From contig JABDAN010000013.1 of the NCBI GenBank assembly GCA_013289175.1, forward strand, positions 8,998 through 58,209: DNA of 49,212 nt. Direction: 5' to 3'. This document shows, piece after piece, positions 14,071 through 24,400 of this stretch (its first letter is position 1; each line of letters begins with the position of its first letter). The translations under genes were made by a program, and so were the position numbers. The DNA comes from Bacteroidota bacterium (lineage in GTDB: Bacteria; Bacteroidota; Bacteroidia; Chitinophagales; Chitinophagaceae). The notes below the pieces were generated by a model. It did not search any database. It saw only the letters and a list, made by a program, of their open reading frames with translations, and had not been told where the DNA came from.

Positions 14071-16888
14071 CAGGCAGTTTGTGATTTGGTGCTTTCAGGT
14101 AATTATCTAGTAATTTTTTCTTAAGTATTTTATTGTGATTTCCACGTGGTATTGTTTTTACTATCTCAATTACATTGGGAACGGCATAATTTCCAATCTG
14201 TTTTCGAAGGGCTGATTTTATCAACACAATCAGTTCTATTTCTTTTTCAGTGTACCGGGGGACCACAAAAAGCACAACGGATTCTTTTTCTTTTTCCAGG
14301 AGGGGACAAACTGCCCAGTCTGTCAGTTGGCTTATTTCCCCCAATACTTCATCCAACGCATTTATTTCGATACGCTCACCGGTTGGCAGTTTAACGAAGT
14401 CGGAGAGCCGACCATAGAGACTAATACTTCCATCCTCATTTTGAATAGCGAGATCGCCCGTATGAAACCAGCCATGATGAAGGCAAGCTGCTGTCGCTTC
14501 TTCATTTCTAAAATACCCAGAAAAAATACCTGCGCCATATATACAGAGTTCTCCTTTCACCCCCGTCTTTAGGGGGTTGCCAGATTTGTCGATGATTTTA
14601 ATTAAACAGTCTATCGGGATACCAATGCTGTGATCAGCTGACGGTGAAAATCCTTTCGGCTCAGCTATACAGAGGCCAGATGTTTCCGTAAGCCCATAAT
14701 AATTCATCAGCTGTATACCCGATTGCTCCTGCCATTTGTTTCTCAATTCCTCGGGAAGTGTATTGCCTGTGCAAAGCGCCAGGCGGATCGGGTGGTTTTG
14801 AGCGAATAGTTTTTCATCCGTCCGTGCCGTAGCCAGCAATTGTCTGTAAAAGATGGGGTTGGCCGACAGAATCGTAATTTTTTCTTCCAATATTGTTTTG
14901 GCGTATTGGTATATACTTCGGTTTTTGTCCGGTATTATACAACAAGCGCCGATTTCCGCCGAAGCAACCGTAGCATGGCGAAGACCACTCATGGTTTCCA
15001 ATCCGCCAACAGCCAGGTAACGGTCTGATTTTTTCCAGTGATACGTCTCCGTCATACAGCGACCAGACCTAATCAATTGCCCGTGCGTGAGTGGAATCCC
15101 CTTAGGATTTCCGGTAGAACCGGTGGTCCATAAAATGACCGCAATATCGTCTCCTGTTATATTTGAATTTTCTGATAAATCAGTACCGGGACAATTGCTT
15201 AGCCAATTTTCAAATGAACTGGCGGGGCTATAGGCGGGTTCATCGGTGAGATCCAACATGATGGAATCGCATCCTGCTGATTGAATGGATTCGTGAAGAG
15301 CGGGCTCTGCAAAGGCAAGACGGGGTTTCAGGAGGCGAATATATTCCTCGATGCGTGGTTGGGCTTCCCGGGGGGAAACGGGCACCACTACGATGCCCAG
15401 GATAGTCGCGGCCCAGAAAACCAGGAGGATTTCTGGATGCAGGTCCGCGCAAAGCAGTACCCTATCTCCTTTTTTTAATCCCTGGTGCACGAGCGCTTTC
15501 TGTATTAGGGCAACTAGTTCATCTGCCTGGCTATAGTTTAGAAATTCATTTCCCATTTTTATATAGGTCTCCTCGGAATAAGATTCGACGGCCTGTTTCC
15601 AGAAAAAGCCAAGTTGTTGTTCTTTTCTTTCGAGAATATATTTTTGGTGACCCAGTAATGACTGCAAACGAAATCCCGCTTCATCTACGGGTACAGTTTG
15701 GGCGAGTTCCAAATCCCAGAGTGTTCGGAGGATCTGTTGCATATCCGGTTTTGGGATACCGGTTATTTTTAAAATCTCATGAAGGGTCTTCCCCTGTCCC
15801 GCCCAATAAAGGATTTCCACCACCGTTTGGCTTATCGGTTTACCGGTGCTTTGCCGTATTCGGTGGGCATATACCGCGTGATGTTCGAGCAATTCTTCAA
15901 TGAGCGGACCATATTCCTTTATATTGAATTCAATTTGGTGGTTGATGGGATGAATACTGAGCAGCGGATTTTGTAAAAGGTAACTTGCTTCCCATTCGGC
16001 TTGTTCATGACCACGCCAGGGCCTGAGAACAGGCTGATCTTTGTCCGGAATCCAGGCAATACACGCATTGTAGTTGGGATGGTTTGGTTCTGATATCAAT
16101 AATTTTTCTTTATCAGTACTATCCTGGTTCCAGTTAAAAGTAGCCGGTTCGGATAAAACATACCCTTTTCGGTAGGTTGTTTCTGCCATCTGCTCAAAAA
16201 GAAAATCATATTCCATTCCGTGAAGCTGACGACAGCCGCGATCAAAATAAGGTTCCGGCTCACTATTGGTCAGATGAACATGTGGAAAGAGAATGGGAGC
16301 CTGAGGGCCGGCGATTCGGTTCAATTCGGAAATGAGTTCTGGTTGATTGAATCTATGAAGCAGGTCCATTCCGATGATGGCCGAAATGCTGTTTGATTCA
16401 AATGGCATGGGTCTCAGAAAATCTGTGAATACGACGGTATGGTTTAGCCGCCTTTCAGATGACATCCAGTAGTCAAACCCCTTATACCCAAGAATATCTT
16501 TATCTCCCTCCCAAACCGTAATGATCTGTTGGTCGGGGAACCATCCGGAGAGCATGCTGGCTGTCCAGCCACTACGATCCCAGAGATTGAGGATGATATC
16601 TCCGGGTTTGACCTTTTCTTTCACATAAGATATGAACGGAAAAAGAGCCTTGAAAGCTTCGTTAAAAGGCTGAAAGACAGCGTATAAGTCGATGGATGGG
16701 TTCCGGCTTTTCTGGCGGAGAAACCGTTGGTATTTGTATTTATTACGTGAAAGATAGTCAGTAAGTGATTCCAACTCCCGCTTTTGCCGGGGTAGGATCA
16801 GGTCTTTTTTATCACAAAAATGCAAATGACCGATATAGGGATGGGCACTGGCCTGTTTAGGGTATATTTTCCAACCGGAATATGCCAT
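14051..16888 (-). CDS. Methyltransferase-like / winged-helix-like / ANL adenylation fusion protein
   Basis: A 945-residue, apparently cytoplasmic protein that opens the operon. Residues about 75-235 look like a class I SAM-methyltransferase fold: strand IILNLWDRSG (about 94), a second acidic strand, and the late motif AIIGMDLLHRFNQPELISELNRI. The usual glycine-rich motif I is degenerate (WDRSG), so activity is doubtful. Residues about 340-410 resemble a winged helix (VVEILYWAGQGKTLHEILKITGIP). Residues about 430-935 are an ANL ligase: LWTTGSTGNPKGIPLTHG (about 581), NYYGLTETSGLC, FHTGDLAIQNEDG (about 804), GRLSDFVKLPTGERIE and a C-terminal lysine region IPRGNHNKILKKK (about 911). It lacks a carrier domain. 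It may activate the acyl precursor or load the carrier of the next protein, which it overlaps by 20 bases. I do not recognise this architecture. Confidence 0.82.
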   Translation of the reverse strand: MAYSGWKIYPKQASAHPYIGHLHFCDKKDLILPRQKRELESLTDYLSRNKYKYQRFLRQKSRNPSIDLYAVFQPFNEAFKALFPFISYVKEKVKPGDIILNLWDRSGWTASMLSGWFPDQQIITVWEGDKDILGYKGFDYWMSSERRLNHTVVFTDFLRPMPFESNSISAIIGMDLLHRFNQPELISELNRIAGPQAPILFPHVHLTNSEPEPYFDRGCRQLHGMEYDFLFEQMAETTYRKGYVLSEPATFNWNQDSTDKEKLLISEPNHPNYNACIAWIPDKDQPVLRPWRGHEQAEWEASYLLQNPLLSIHPINHQIEFNIKEYGPLIEELLEHHAVYAHRIRQSTGKPISQTVVEILYWAGQGKTLHEILKITGIPKPDMQQILRTLWDLELAQTVPVDEAGFRLQSLLGHQKYILERKEQQLGFFWKQAVESYSEETYIKMGNEFLNYSQADELVALIQKALVHQGLKKGDRVLLCADLHPEILLVFWAATILGIVVVPVSPREAQPRIEEYIRLLKPRLAFAEPALHESIQSAGCDSIMLDLTDEPAYSPASSFENWLSNCPGTDLSENSNITGDDIAVILWTTGSTGNPKGIPLTHGQLIRSGRCMTETYHWKKSDRYLAVGGLETMSGLRHATVASAEIGACCIIPDKNRSIYQYAKTILEEKITILSANPIFYRQLLATARTDEKLFAQNHPIRLALCTGNTLPEELRNKWQEQSGIQLMNYYGLTETSGLCIAEPKGFSPSADHSIGIPIDCLIKIIDKSGNPLKTGVKGELCIYGAGIFSGYFRNEEATAACLHHGWFHTGDLAIQNEDGSISLYGRLSDFVKLPTGERIEINALDEVLGEISQLTDWAVCPLLEKEKESVVLFVVPRYTEKEIELIVLIKSALRKQIGNYAVPNVIEIVKTIPRGNHNKILKKKLLDNYLKAPNHKLPDVRKTI

Positions 16889-17619
16889 ATAATTCTATTA
16901 TGGAACCTGACCGCTGGTTTCTTTTGCATTTGACTTGGATGACGGAATCTGGATCTTCTATGGGAGTATTGGAAGGCAGAATTGGGGGGAGAGAATATAA
17001 ATCTATAAAAAATATGTGGTAATTGCAAGCCTGCTTCCAGTTAATCCATTTAAGATTAATAGATTATCAACGACTCTTTAAAGAGTTTAGGCAAGCACAG
17101 AAACGATTGGTCTAAAAAACGAGTAAAGCTCCCAATTTAAAATCCTCTTCGGCTTAAGTTAAGATTTATGAAATCATAAATAATTTAATTTAAAAATCCA
17201 CCGTGAATATTAAAATAAAGAAAAGATGAGGAGCAACAAAACAGTTTAACACGATTTGTATTGATAAATCAGAGGAATTATTCAATTCAAAAGATCCTGG
17301 CCCAAGCAAAGCCATATTAAATCAAAAAACACAAATTATTTTTCAAAGGCGTACCATATTTTATTATTCAACCAAGATTCTGCGAGTATTCGACCTCCCA
17401 ATAAAATTAGAACAGTTTGGGGTAAAGAAAGTCTTCAATTAAATTCTGATGGCAAGTCGAAACTATAATCTCAGACAAGAAGTGGCAAATTCCCTAATTT
17501 AATATTTAACTTTTCTAATGTAAAAATCATTTATAAGTTTAAGATTGATTCGAATCCTTAAGTCTAAGGCTTAATTATCCAATTTCTTTTTTTTCATTAC
17601 TTCTAACTGACATTACCTT
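16889..17619. other. A+T-rich divergent intergenic region
   Basis: About 730 bases between the acylation operon (minus) and the 17620 gene (plus), so it should hold both promoters. I found no good TAnnTTTG match for either. A perfect 14-base palindrome ACTCTTTAAAGAGT lies at 17073-17086 and could be an operator. No open frame with a convincing protein is present; the minus-strand frame reaching 17028 is only an overlap of the operon's first gene. Confidence 0.5.
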
Positions 17620-19944
17620 TTGACCCGAATTAGTACGCACTTTCTATTTTTATTGTATTTCATCTGTTCTAACGCCCAGGCACAGCCGGATACTTCCATC
17701 CTAATTTTAAAGGGCAGGATAACAAATCAGGTCACCTCCGAACCTGTGACTTATGCAACCATCAGTCTTGTAAACAGCAGCTATAACACACTCACGAATG
17801 AAAATGGTCAATTTATCTTCAAAATACCAGCCACCATCAACAAACGCCAACTGCAGATTACGCATGTAGGATACCGGTCTGTTACCTTACTAGCTTCTGA
17901 AGATAGTTTATATTCGATCCAACTGGAGGAACAGCCATCGCTACTTAAAGAAGTAGTGGTTAAAAAAATAAACCCTCTTGAACTCCTTAAAAATGCCATT
18001 GCGAAAATTCCTGATAACTACTCCACTCAGCCGTACCGTATAGGCGGTTTTTACCGAATGACCGGTCGCAAAGAAAAAAGGATCATCGACCTCTCGGAAG
18101 CCGTATTTAATATCTACTACGAATCTTATCAAAGAAAAAACAGTCAATTCAACTTGGTGAAGTCGCGCGTGGATAAAGACCTGACTGCTTTTAACGGCGC
18201 CGATAATGTGAGTATGGGCCTGGATCCTTCCGCAGTAACAAGCATAGACATACTAAGTGACGTGAAGGAATCAGAACTTCTGAGTGATAAAGGATTGGCA
18301 GCCCATGACTTCGTTTTCAAAGGAGTGGTGAATTATAATGCGCGACCAGCTTATGAAATCGACTTTGATCAGAAAGACGGTATAAAAAAATCGTTATTTA
18401 AAGGGAAGATCCTATTGGATGTAGACGATCTGGCATTTTTGGAATTTGACATCCACTTGAGTCCGAAAGGCATTGCCTATTACGACTGGGGATTTTTTAT
18501 GAAAATGATGTTGAGCATGGCACACGTGAAGGCCAATATTTTGGCAGACAATAAAACCATTACCTACCGAAAATACGGGGGAAAATATTATTTACACCGG
18601 GCTAACAATGAAGGGTTGATTTATCTGGCAGGTGGAAACAAACATTTTGTACTGGACCCACTGGCAACCAAAATAAACTTTCTCGTGACGAGCATTGATA
18701 CCCTGAATGCAACACCTTTTCAAAAAGATGAAATACTACGAAACAAATCCAGTATTGAATCCAGAAGTACGGTGATTCGAGATTCCCGTGACGGTCCGGA
18801 TCGCTCCGATACTACTGATCTTTTCTGGGGAAGCTACAATCTAATATTACCGGAATACAATGTAGACTCTGCCGTTCGGCAAATTGAGGTAAACAATACT
18901 ACGCTGAATTATAAGAACCAGCTTGCGAAATATCTAAGAAAGAATAGTAGTGATAAAATAAAAGGCATTGACTCCGTACTCAGTTTTTACCATGGGAAAA
19001 ATCAGTTCAATGGTACAGTCCTGGTTCAAGACAACGGTAAACTGATTTACGAAAAGGGTTTTGGAATGGCAGACAAAGAAAAGTCTATACCCAATAATGG
19101 AAACACAAAATTTAAGATCGGATCTACTTCCAAATCCTTTACGGCCATGATGATTATGCTGTTAGAGCAAGCCAACAAAATCAGTGTCAATGATACTATT
19201 GGTAAATTCCTGCCCGGCTATATTCACGGAAATATTACGATTCAGCAATTGCTCACGCATCAGTCCGGTATTCCCAATTACACAGACAATCCGGAATATC
19301 TGGTAAAAATCCTGAGCAAAAGATATACCCCTGACGAACTGGTATTTAAATTTTGCAGCGACTCACTTGAATTCCTACCCGGCACCCAGTTTAGTTATAG
19401 CAATTCCGGTTATGTAATTCTGGCAGATATTATTGAAAAGATAACCGGAGAAAAATACGCTGATTTTTTGCAGGAACAAATTTTTCTTCCCCTCGGCATG
19501 AAGAACTCTTATTTTGTCTCTGCCACAGGAATGGATAGCCTGGCAAAGGGATATATTAATGGTGAACCTGAAAATTCCTATCCCGTGGAAAATGTAATTG
19601 GTGCGGGAGGCATCACTTCAACAGCTGTAGACCTGCAGATATGGGCGAATGCTATGATGAATGGGAAATTATTACCCCCTGAAAAAATGCAGGAACTTTT
19701 TATACCCCGGGTTGAATGGAAAGAGTGGAATGCTTCCTATGGATACGGATGGATGATCGACCGAAATATATTTCAGGTATCCTCTAAGCACTCGGAAATT
19801 TATCATCCCGGAACAGAATTTGGTTTTTTTGATATGCTGATTTTTCAGCCTGATAAAGAAATTGTGCTTGTTCTGTTGAATAACACCGGTGATTTTCCAA
19901 GATTTGATATCACCGATTTAATTCTAACCGAATTGAACCGATAA
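17620..19944 (+). CDS. Secreted CarboxypepD_reg-like domain / serine beta-lactamase-family hydrolase fusion
   Basis: A 774-residue secreted protein. It starts with TTG at 17620: an in-frame TGA lies four codons upstream and the TTG gives a complete signal peptide ending NAQAQ near residue 22. Residues about 28-115 are a CarboxypepD_reg-like beta-sandwich (LILKGRITNQVTSEPVTYAT, ending VVVKK), as found at the N-terminus of TonB-dependent receptors. Residues about 115-430 form an uncharacterised region rich in beta-strands. Residues about 445-770 are a class C beta-lactamase-type hydrolase with S-T-S-K at 502-505, YSN at 593-595 and HPG at 729-731, the H-x-G form typical of D-aminopeptidase/esterase members. 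Cellular site is probably periplasm or outer-membrane surface. Substrate is unknown; a peptidase or esterase is likely. Confidence 0.88.
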   Translation: MTRISTHFLFLLYFICSNAQAQPDTSILILKGRITNQVTSEPVTYATISLVNSSYNTLTNENGQFIFKIPATINKRQLQITHVGYRSVTLLASEDSLYSIQLEEQPSLLKEVVVKKINPLELLKNAIAKIPDNYSTQPYRIGGFYRMTGRKEKRIIDLSEAVFNIYYESYQRKNSQFNLVKSRVDKDLTAFNGADNVSMGLDPSAVTSIDILSDVKESELLSDKGLAAHDFVFKGVVNYNARPAYEIDFDQKDGIKKSLFKGKILLDVDDLAFLEFDIHLSPKGIAYYDWGFFMKMMLSMAHVKANILADNKTITYRKYGGKYYLHRANNEGLIYLAGGNKHFVLDPLATKINFLVTSIDTLNATPFQKDEILRNKSSIESRSTVIRDSRDGPDRSDTTDLFWGSYNLILPEYNVDSAVRQIEVNNTTLNYKNQLAKYLRKNSSDKIKGIDSVLSFYHGKNQFNGTVLVQDNGKLIYEKGFGMADKEKSIPNNGNTKFKIGSTSKSFTAMMIMLLEQANKISVNDTIGKFLPGYIHGNITIQQLLTHQSGIPNYTDNPEYLVKILSKRYTPDELVFKFCSDSLEFLPGTQFSYSNSGYVILADIIEKITGEKYADFLQEQIFLPLGMKNSYFVSATGMDSLAKGYINGEPENSYPVENVIGAGGITSTAVDLQIWANAMMNGKLLPPEKMQELFIPRVEWKEWNASYGYGWMIDRNIFQVSSKHSEIYHPGTEFGFFDMLIFQPDKEIVLVLLNNTGDFPRFDITDLILTELNR

Positions 19945-20063
19945 AAATGATTTCGCAAAGTCTTTATTGTGAATTAGGCTCATTTTTTCGGAAATGCTTA
20001 TACTGATTAGATAATTCGGTCACCTTTAATTACTAAGGAATAACAACAGATCTACGTATTTGC

Positions 20064-20432
20064 TCATTGTGTTAGAGAAAGCACATTACCATCAGGGTCT
20101 TTAAACCAGGCAACTTTTGAGCCGCCTGGCGATTTCCATATACCAGAGTTGTCCTGTTCAAGAAAGTCATATTTGTTACACTGGATTCCCTTTTGATTTA
20201 AAAATTTAATTACCGCAGTTATATCCGGAACATTCCAGCCCAGTACGGTAAAGCTTTGAGGCGTCAGTTCCCGAACAATTGTTACTCTTAAAATTGTTCC
20301 ATTTGCATCATACTCCAATGCATAGTCATCCTCAGACACTAATGTCAATTCAAGCAAATCGTTATAAAACTTTTTGGCTCGTTGCGGATTTGTTGTTGGA
20401 ACAAAAGCCTTTAACTTCTTGTCTGAAAACAT
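20064..20432 (-). CDS. VOC-superfamily (glyoxalase/bleomycin-resistance-like) protein
   Basis: A 122-residue protein made of two babbab-like halves. It opens with LKAFVPTTNPQRAKKFYNDLLELTLVSED, the usual VOC beginning, and ends with the conserved VAWFKDPDGNVLSLTQ, in which the final acidic/polar position is typical of the metal-binding or pseudo-metal site. Family members include glyoxalases, dioxygenases and antibiotic-binding proteins; the activity here is not assignable. It is transcribed divergently from the maleylpyruvate-isomerase-like gene with 74 bases between the starts, so the two may share control. Confidence 0.9.
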   Translation of the reverse strand: MFSDKKLKAFVPTTNPQRAKKFYNDLLELTLVSEDDYALEYDANGTILRVTIVRELTPQSFTVLGWNVPDITAVIKFLNQKGIQCNKYDFLEQDNSGIWKSPGGSKVAWFKDPDGNVLSLTQ

Positions 20433-20506
20433 AAATAAAGGTTTTATGTAGATTCGTGTGGAAACAAATGCAAGGGGACGGAATTTGCAAATTTTATATA
20501 ATAAAA

Positions 20507-21325
20507 ATGATTTTAACCCAACACCTTTTTAAACCACTGGATATTAAACTCATTGAACTTTTACAATCATTGAGTTATGAAGATTGGAACAAACCCACAA
20601 TTGCACCGTTGTGGACAGTGAAAGATATTGCGGCGCACTTATTAGATACTAATTTGAGAGCATTGTCTTCTAGCAACAATTATAGGCTAAAGCCAAATGT
20701 AGAAATCAATTCGTACCTGGATTTAGTTGACTATTTAAACAAACTGAATGCGGACTGGGTAATGGCTTTTAAAAGAGTAAGTCCCCAGGTTTTGACTGAA
20801 TTATTAGAAATAACTGGCAAAAAATACAGCGACCATATGATGAACGCTGATATGACCGTCCAGGCGCCCGTGTCGGTTGCATGGGCTGGCGAAGACCAAT
20901 CTGTGAACTGGTTTCACATTGCCAGGGAATTTACCGAAAAATGGCATCATCAGCAACAAATCAGGGATGCGGTAGGCATACCCGGCATCATGACCAAAGA
21001 ATTCTTTTACCCCGTAATGAGTACTTTCATGCGTGGCTTGCCATTCAGATATAAAGATGTCCGGGCCGCAGAAGACACGGTTGTGAAAATTACTATTAAC
21101 TCAGAAATTGGTGGTCAGTGGTTTCTGATTCGAAAAAATAGCTCGTGGCAGTTAACAACCGCTGTAGTTGAACATCCCGATGCAAGCATCCTATTGGAAC
21201 CCGATACGGCCTGGAAACTATTTACCAAAGGAATTAAACCGGAAGCGGGAAAGGCTACGTCCACAATATCCGGCAACGAACAATTAGTCGAACCGGTATT
21301 GATGCTAGTTGCCGTAATGGCTTAG
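20507..21325 (+). CDS. Maleylpyruvate isomerase N-terminal/DinB-like domain protein
   Basis: A 272-residue protein. The ATG at 20507 is preferred to a GTG at 20456 because it starts the conserved amphipathic helix (LTQHLFKPLDIKLIELLQSLSYEDWNKPT). The N-terminal half has the mycothiol-dependent maleylpyruvate isomerase/DinB four-helix layout with WTVKDIAAHLLDT and a later histidine in TEKWHHQQQIRDA, which together with the first His could form the metal triad. The C-terminal half (about residues 190-272) resembles the small SCP2-like/MDMPI C-terminal domain, ending in WKLFTKGI and a repeat of hydrophobic strands. Bacteroidota do not make mycothiol, so another thiol or no thiol would be used. 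It is divergent from the VOC gene. Confidence 0.82.
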   Translation: MILTQHLFKPLDIKLIELLQSLSYEDWNKPTIAPLWTVKDIAAHLLDTNLRALSSSNNYRLKPNVEINSYLDLVDYLNKLNADWVMAFKRVSPQVLTELLEITGKKYSDHMMNADMTVQAPVSVAWAGEDQSVNWFHIAREFTEKWHHQQQIRDAVGIPGIMTKEFFYPVMSTFMRGLPFRYKDVRAAEDTVVKITINSEIGGQWFLIRKNSSWQLTTAVVEHPDASILLEPDTAWKLFTKGIKPEAGKATSTISGNEQLVEPVLMLVAVMA

Positions 21326-21495
21326 ATGAAAAATCTTGTCAAAAAGATCCAATCTGACTAAAAATGACCATCGCTATCAATACTTTATTTTAAAAGTCGG
21401 AATCTAATTCTTACGTTTTTAAATATCAAAATATCGTTATAGAGATTTTCAATGTTTGATAGGCTTATTTTGTATTGCAGCAAAACTTCATAAAC

Positions 21496-24400
21496 CTATC
21501 TGATCAGTATCACACATCCAGACAGGCTTTTTGTCTCCCCAAGCAAATTGGTATAGCGGATTAAATACACATAATTACCCACTGGTTGATCCATGCCATT
21601 CATGGTACCATCCCATCCTTTGGCGGCGTCTTTAGCTTCAAATACTTTTTGTCCCCAACGATTAAAAATCGTGATCTGAAAGGATTGCACTAGTGAGGGA
21701 TATTTGAGCCGGAACAAATCATTGTGACCATCTCCGTTTGGCGAAAAAGCATTCGGCATCGTAATGGTAAGTGCTGCTATTACTGTGATATGAACCGGCG
21801 AAAATGGGCTTGAACAGGTTCCCTTCTTATATATTACATATACGGTAGTGTCTTCGAAAAGCTGGGAAGTGGTAAAGCTACCGGATGTGTTTTCCTGATC
21901 CGGCGATGGAAAATCGATGGTCGCAAACAGCTGATATGTCCCATCAGGCGGATCACTGATTTCCAATTTAGCCGAAGTTCCCTTCGCAACGACCTGATCC
22001 TGATAAGCCGGTGGGGCTGGTGTAAGGATAGTATCATTGATTTGAAATAGGCCGCTGGTATCGGAACATCCATTTTTATCTGTAACTTCCAAATAGTAAG
22101 ATCCCTCCGGCATATTGGTAAGATCATTTGATTTCCCAACCAATAGACCCGAGGCATTTAGCCATTCGTAGTCAAATGGAGAACTACCTTGTACGGCGAC
22201 TCCGGTTATCGATCCATTTGTAAGCATACAGGCATTAGGTGAAATGATTGCAGATCCAATATTGATTAGCGGCGGCGCAACACCTTGCGGAACCAAAAAG
22301 GATGCTGTAGAGTCGGAACACCCAAAAGAATTATTCACGATCAGTTTATAGTATCCTGACTGAGCATCAGTGAGATTTTGATTCTGCGAAACAATATTCC
22401 TGGTAACCGTATCTATCCAAATGTAGGTATCCGCATTCGATATTGTAATATTTGTGATCCCACCATTAGGTACCAAACATTTAGTGCCCGTAACAATTTT
22501 TAATGAGGTATTTATTTGGATAAGACCAATGCTTCCAACAGTAAACACAGGTGTAGCGATGGTATCGCATGCGCCCTGATCCTTAAATTTCATATAGTAA
22601 ATACCACCTGTAACATTGGTAAGATCGGCACTGTTACCAACTATCCGGTTCTGTGAATCGTACCATAGATAAACAGGCGTTCCCGTGATATTGCTAAATT
22701 GTATTCCAGTAATACTTCCAGTGGCCGATCGACAAGTCGCATTCGTTATCTGAACATTATTGATATCCAGTGAAGGACCGCTCTGATTAACCAGGTTATA
22801 AAAAAATGAGGAATCCGCGCAATTTGAAATGGTATCCGTCATGATCAATTTATATTTGCCCGGTCCCACATTGATGAGATCTGCCTGATTACCCACCACC
22901 ACACGATTTGAATTTATCCAACTGATCTTAATATCCTGGGTAGTCGACGGAGAAATATTAGTAATGGAACCATTGAATTTACCGCACCCGGGATTATTGA
23001 TCGTAATTGCGGAAGTATCCAGTTTCGGAGTCTGATCAGTCAGCTGATATTGTAAATAATAACTTCGGCAGGTTTGTCCAAGCCATGCATCGAAAAAATA
23101 CAAACCCGGACCAGCATTCACCAAATCAATTGTCGTAGCCACTATGGAGTCGCGCCAGTTGCCATTTACCTGAGACATATAGTGCCATTTGTAATGGTCT
23201 CCACCGGCAACAAGTAATCCTTTGATAAAACCATTGTGCATTCCGCAGCCGGGTTGTTTGATTTTAACATAGTAATCCGTAATCGTCGGCATTGAGAACA
23301 TGGAGGTCTGACCGTTGCCTGCCGTGGATGTTGCTACAACAGTAGAGTTGAATACTCCGGTGTACAACCAGCTACTGTCGGCATTCGACATGGTGAATCC
23401 AAGATAACTTTTGCCTTCACAAGCCGGGCAGTCGTCATCCAGATAAATATCAATTCGGGTATTGGGCGTTGCTTTGCCTTTTACGTAATTAACGCCTGTT
23501 GAATCTACTCTCACAAAAGCATTACCTAATAAATTGCCGTTATTTTCATCGTCCAAATATGAGGAGTTATAATACTTATTGCAGGTAGTAATATTATTTA
23601 GCAATGTGGCATGAGACTGAAGGTCGAAACGGATCGAAGCTACCCAGGGAGCAATAGTATTGAAATAATAAAGCGTATCAGTATAGTTATTATAAATCGT
23701 ATTCGATTGCCCGGGCAGCAGCCCTCCTATCAACCCTCCTCCGTTATTTCCTACCAAAGTAATTCCACAGTCGTAAACAGTATTGATGCGGGGATTATAG
23801 ATTGTGTTTCCCTGAACGAAAAAATATTTACCGATATAAGTAATATCCAGCTCACCCTGCAGAATATTATCTGTAAAGTGTAAGTCATAATCCGATTGGG
23901 CGCCCAATATATAGATGGATACCGGAACAGATGTAAAATTTGGATCCAGCGTACCATCTGCCCGCGTGCCGAATTTATTATTCTTAATCGTCATGATACC
24001 GTTATTCAGATTCATATCTGTTTCGATATCTATGTTATAACCGGTGAAGGAATAGCCTGGATAGTTCAAACCAAAAACTATCGTATTGCCTTCAGCAGGA
24101 TCGTCACCACCTAGAAAGATGTCGGCTGTATTAAGAATTACGAGTGACTCCCACATCACAGGAACCTGCTGACCCTGGTAGGTATTGCTGAACCCACCAT
24201 TCATATCCAGGCCGACAATATTGCTTTGAATGGTCAAGGCACGACTGGTGTCTGCAAGTACATTCGCACCATACCTGCCAGTATTCGAGAAAATACTATA
24301 AGAACATCCCAGAAGATAATTGCCGGCACCGGGCCTTCCGATTTGCAGATTGTGGCACCTTAAATAGGAAATTCCATAAACATAATAATTTTGCCAGCCG

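Noticed and set aside
10297..16888. Alternative reading of the operon as alginate- or peptidoglycan-O-acetylation
   Set aside because: Those systems use acetyl-CoA and have no adenylation enzyme or carrier protein; here both are encoded and overlap with the MBOAT/SGNH genes.
10297..16888. Alternative reading as a nonribosomal peptide cluster
   Set aside because: There is no condensation or thioesterase domain and only one carrier, while the membrane acyl-transfer genes are translationally coupled.
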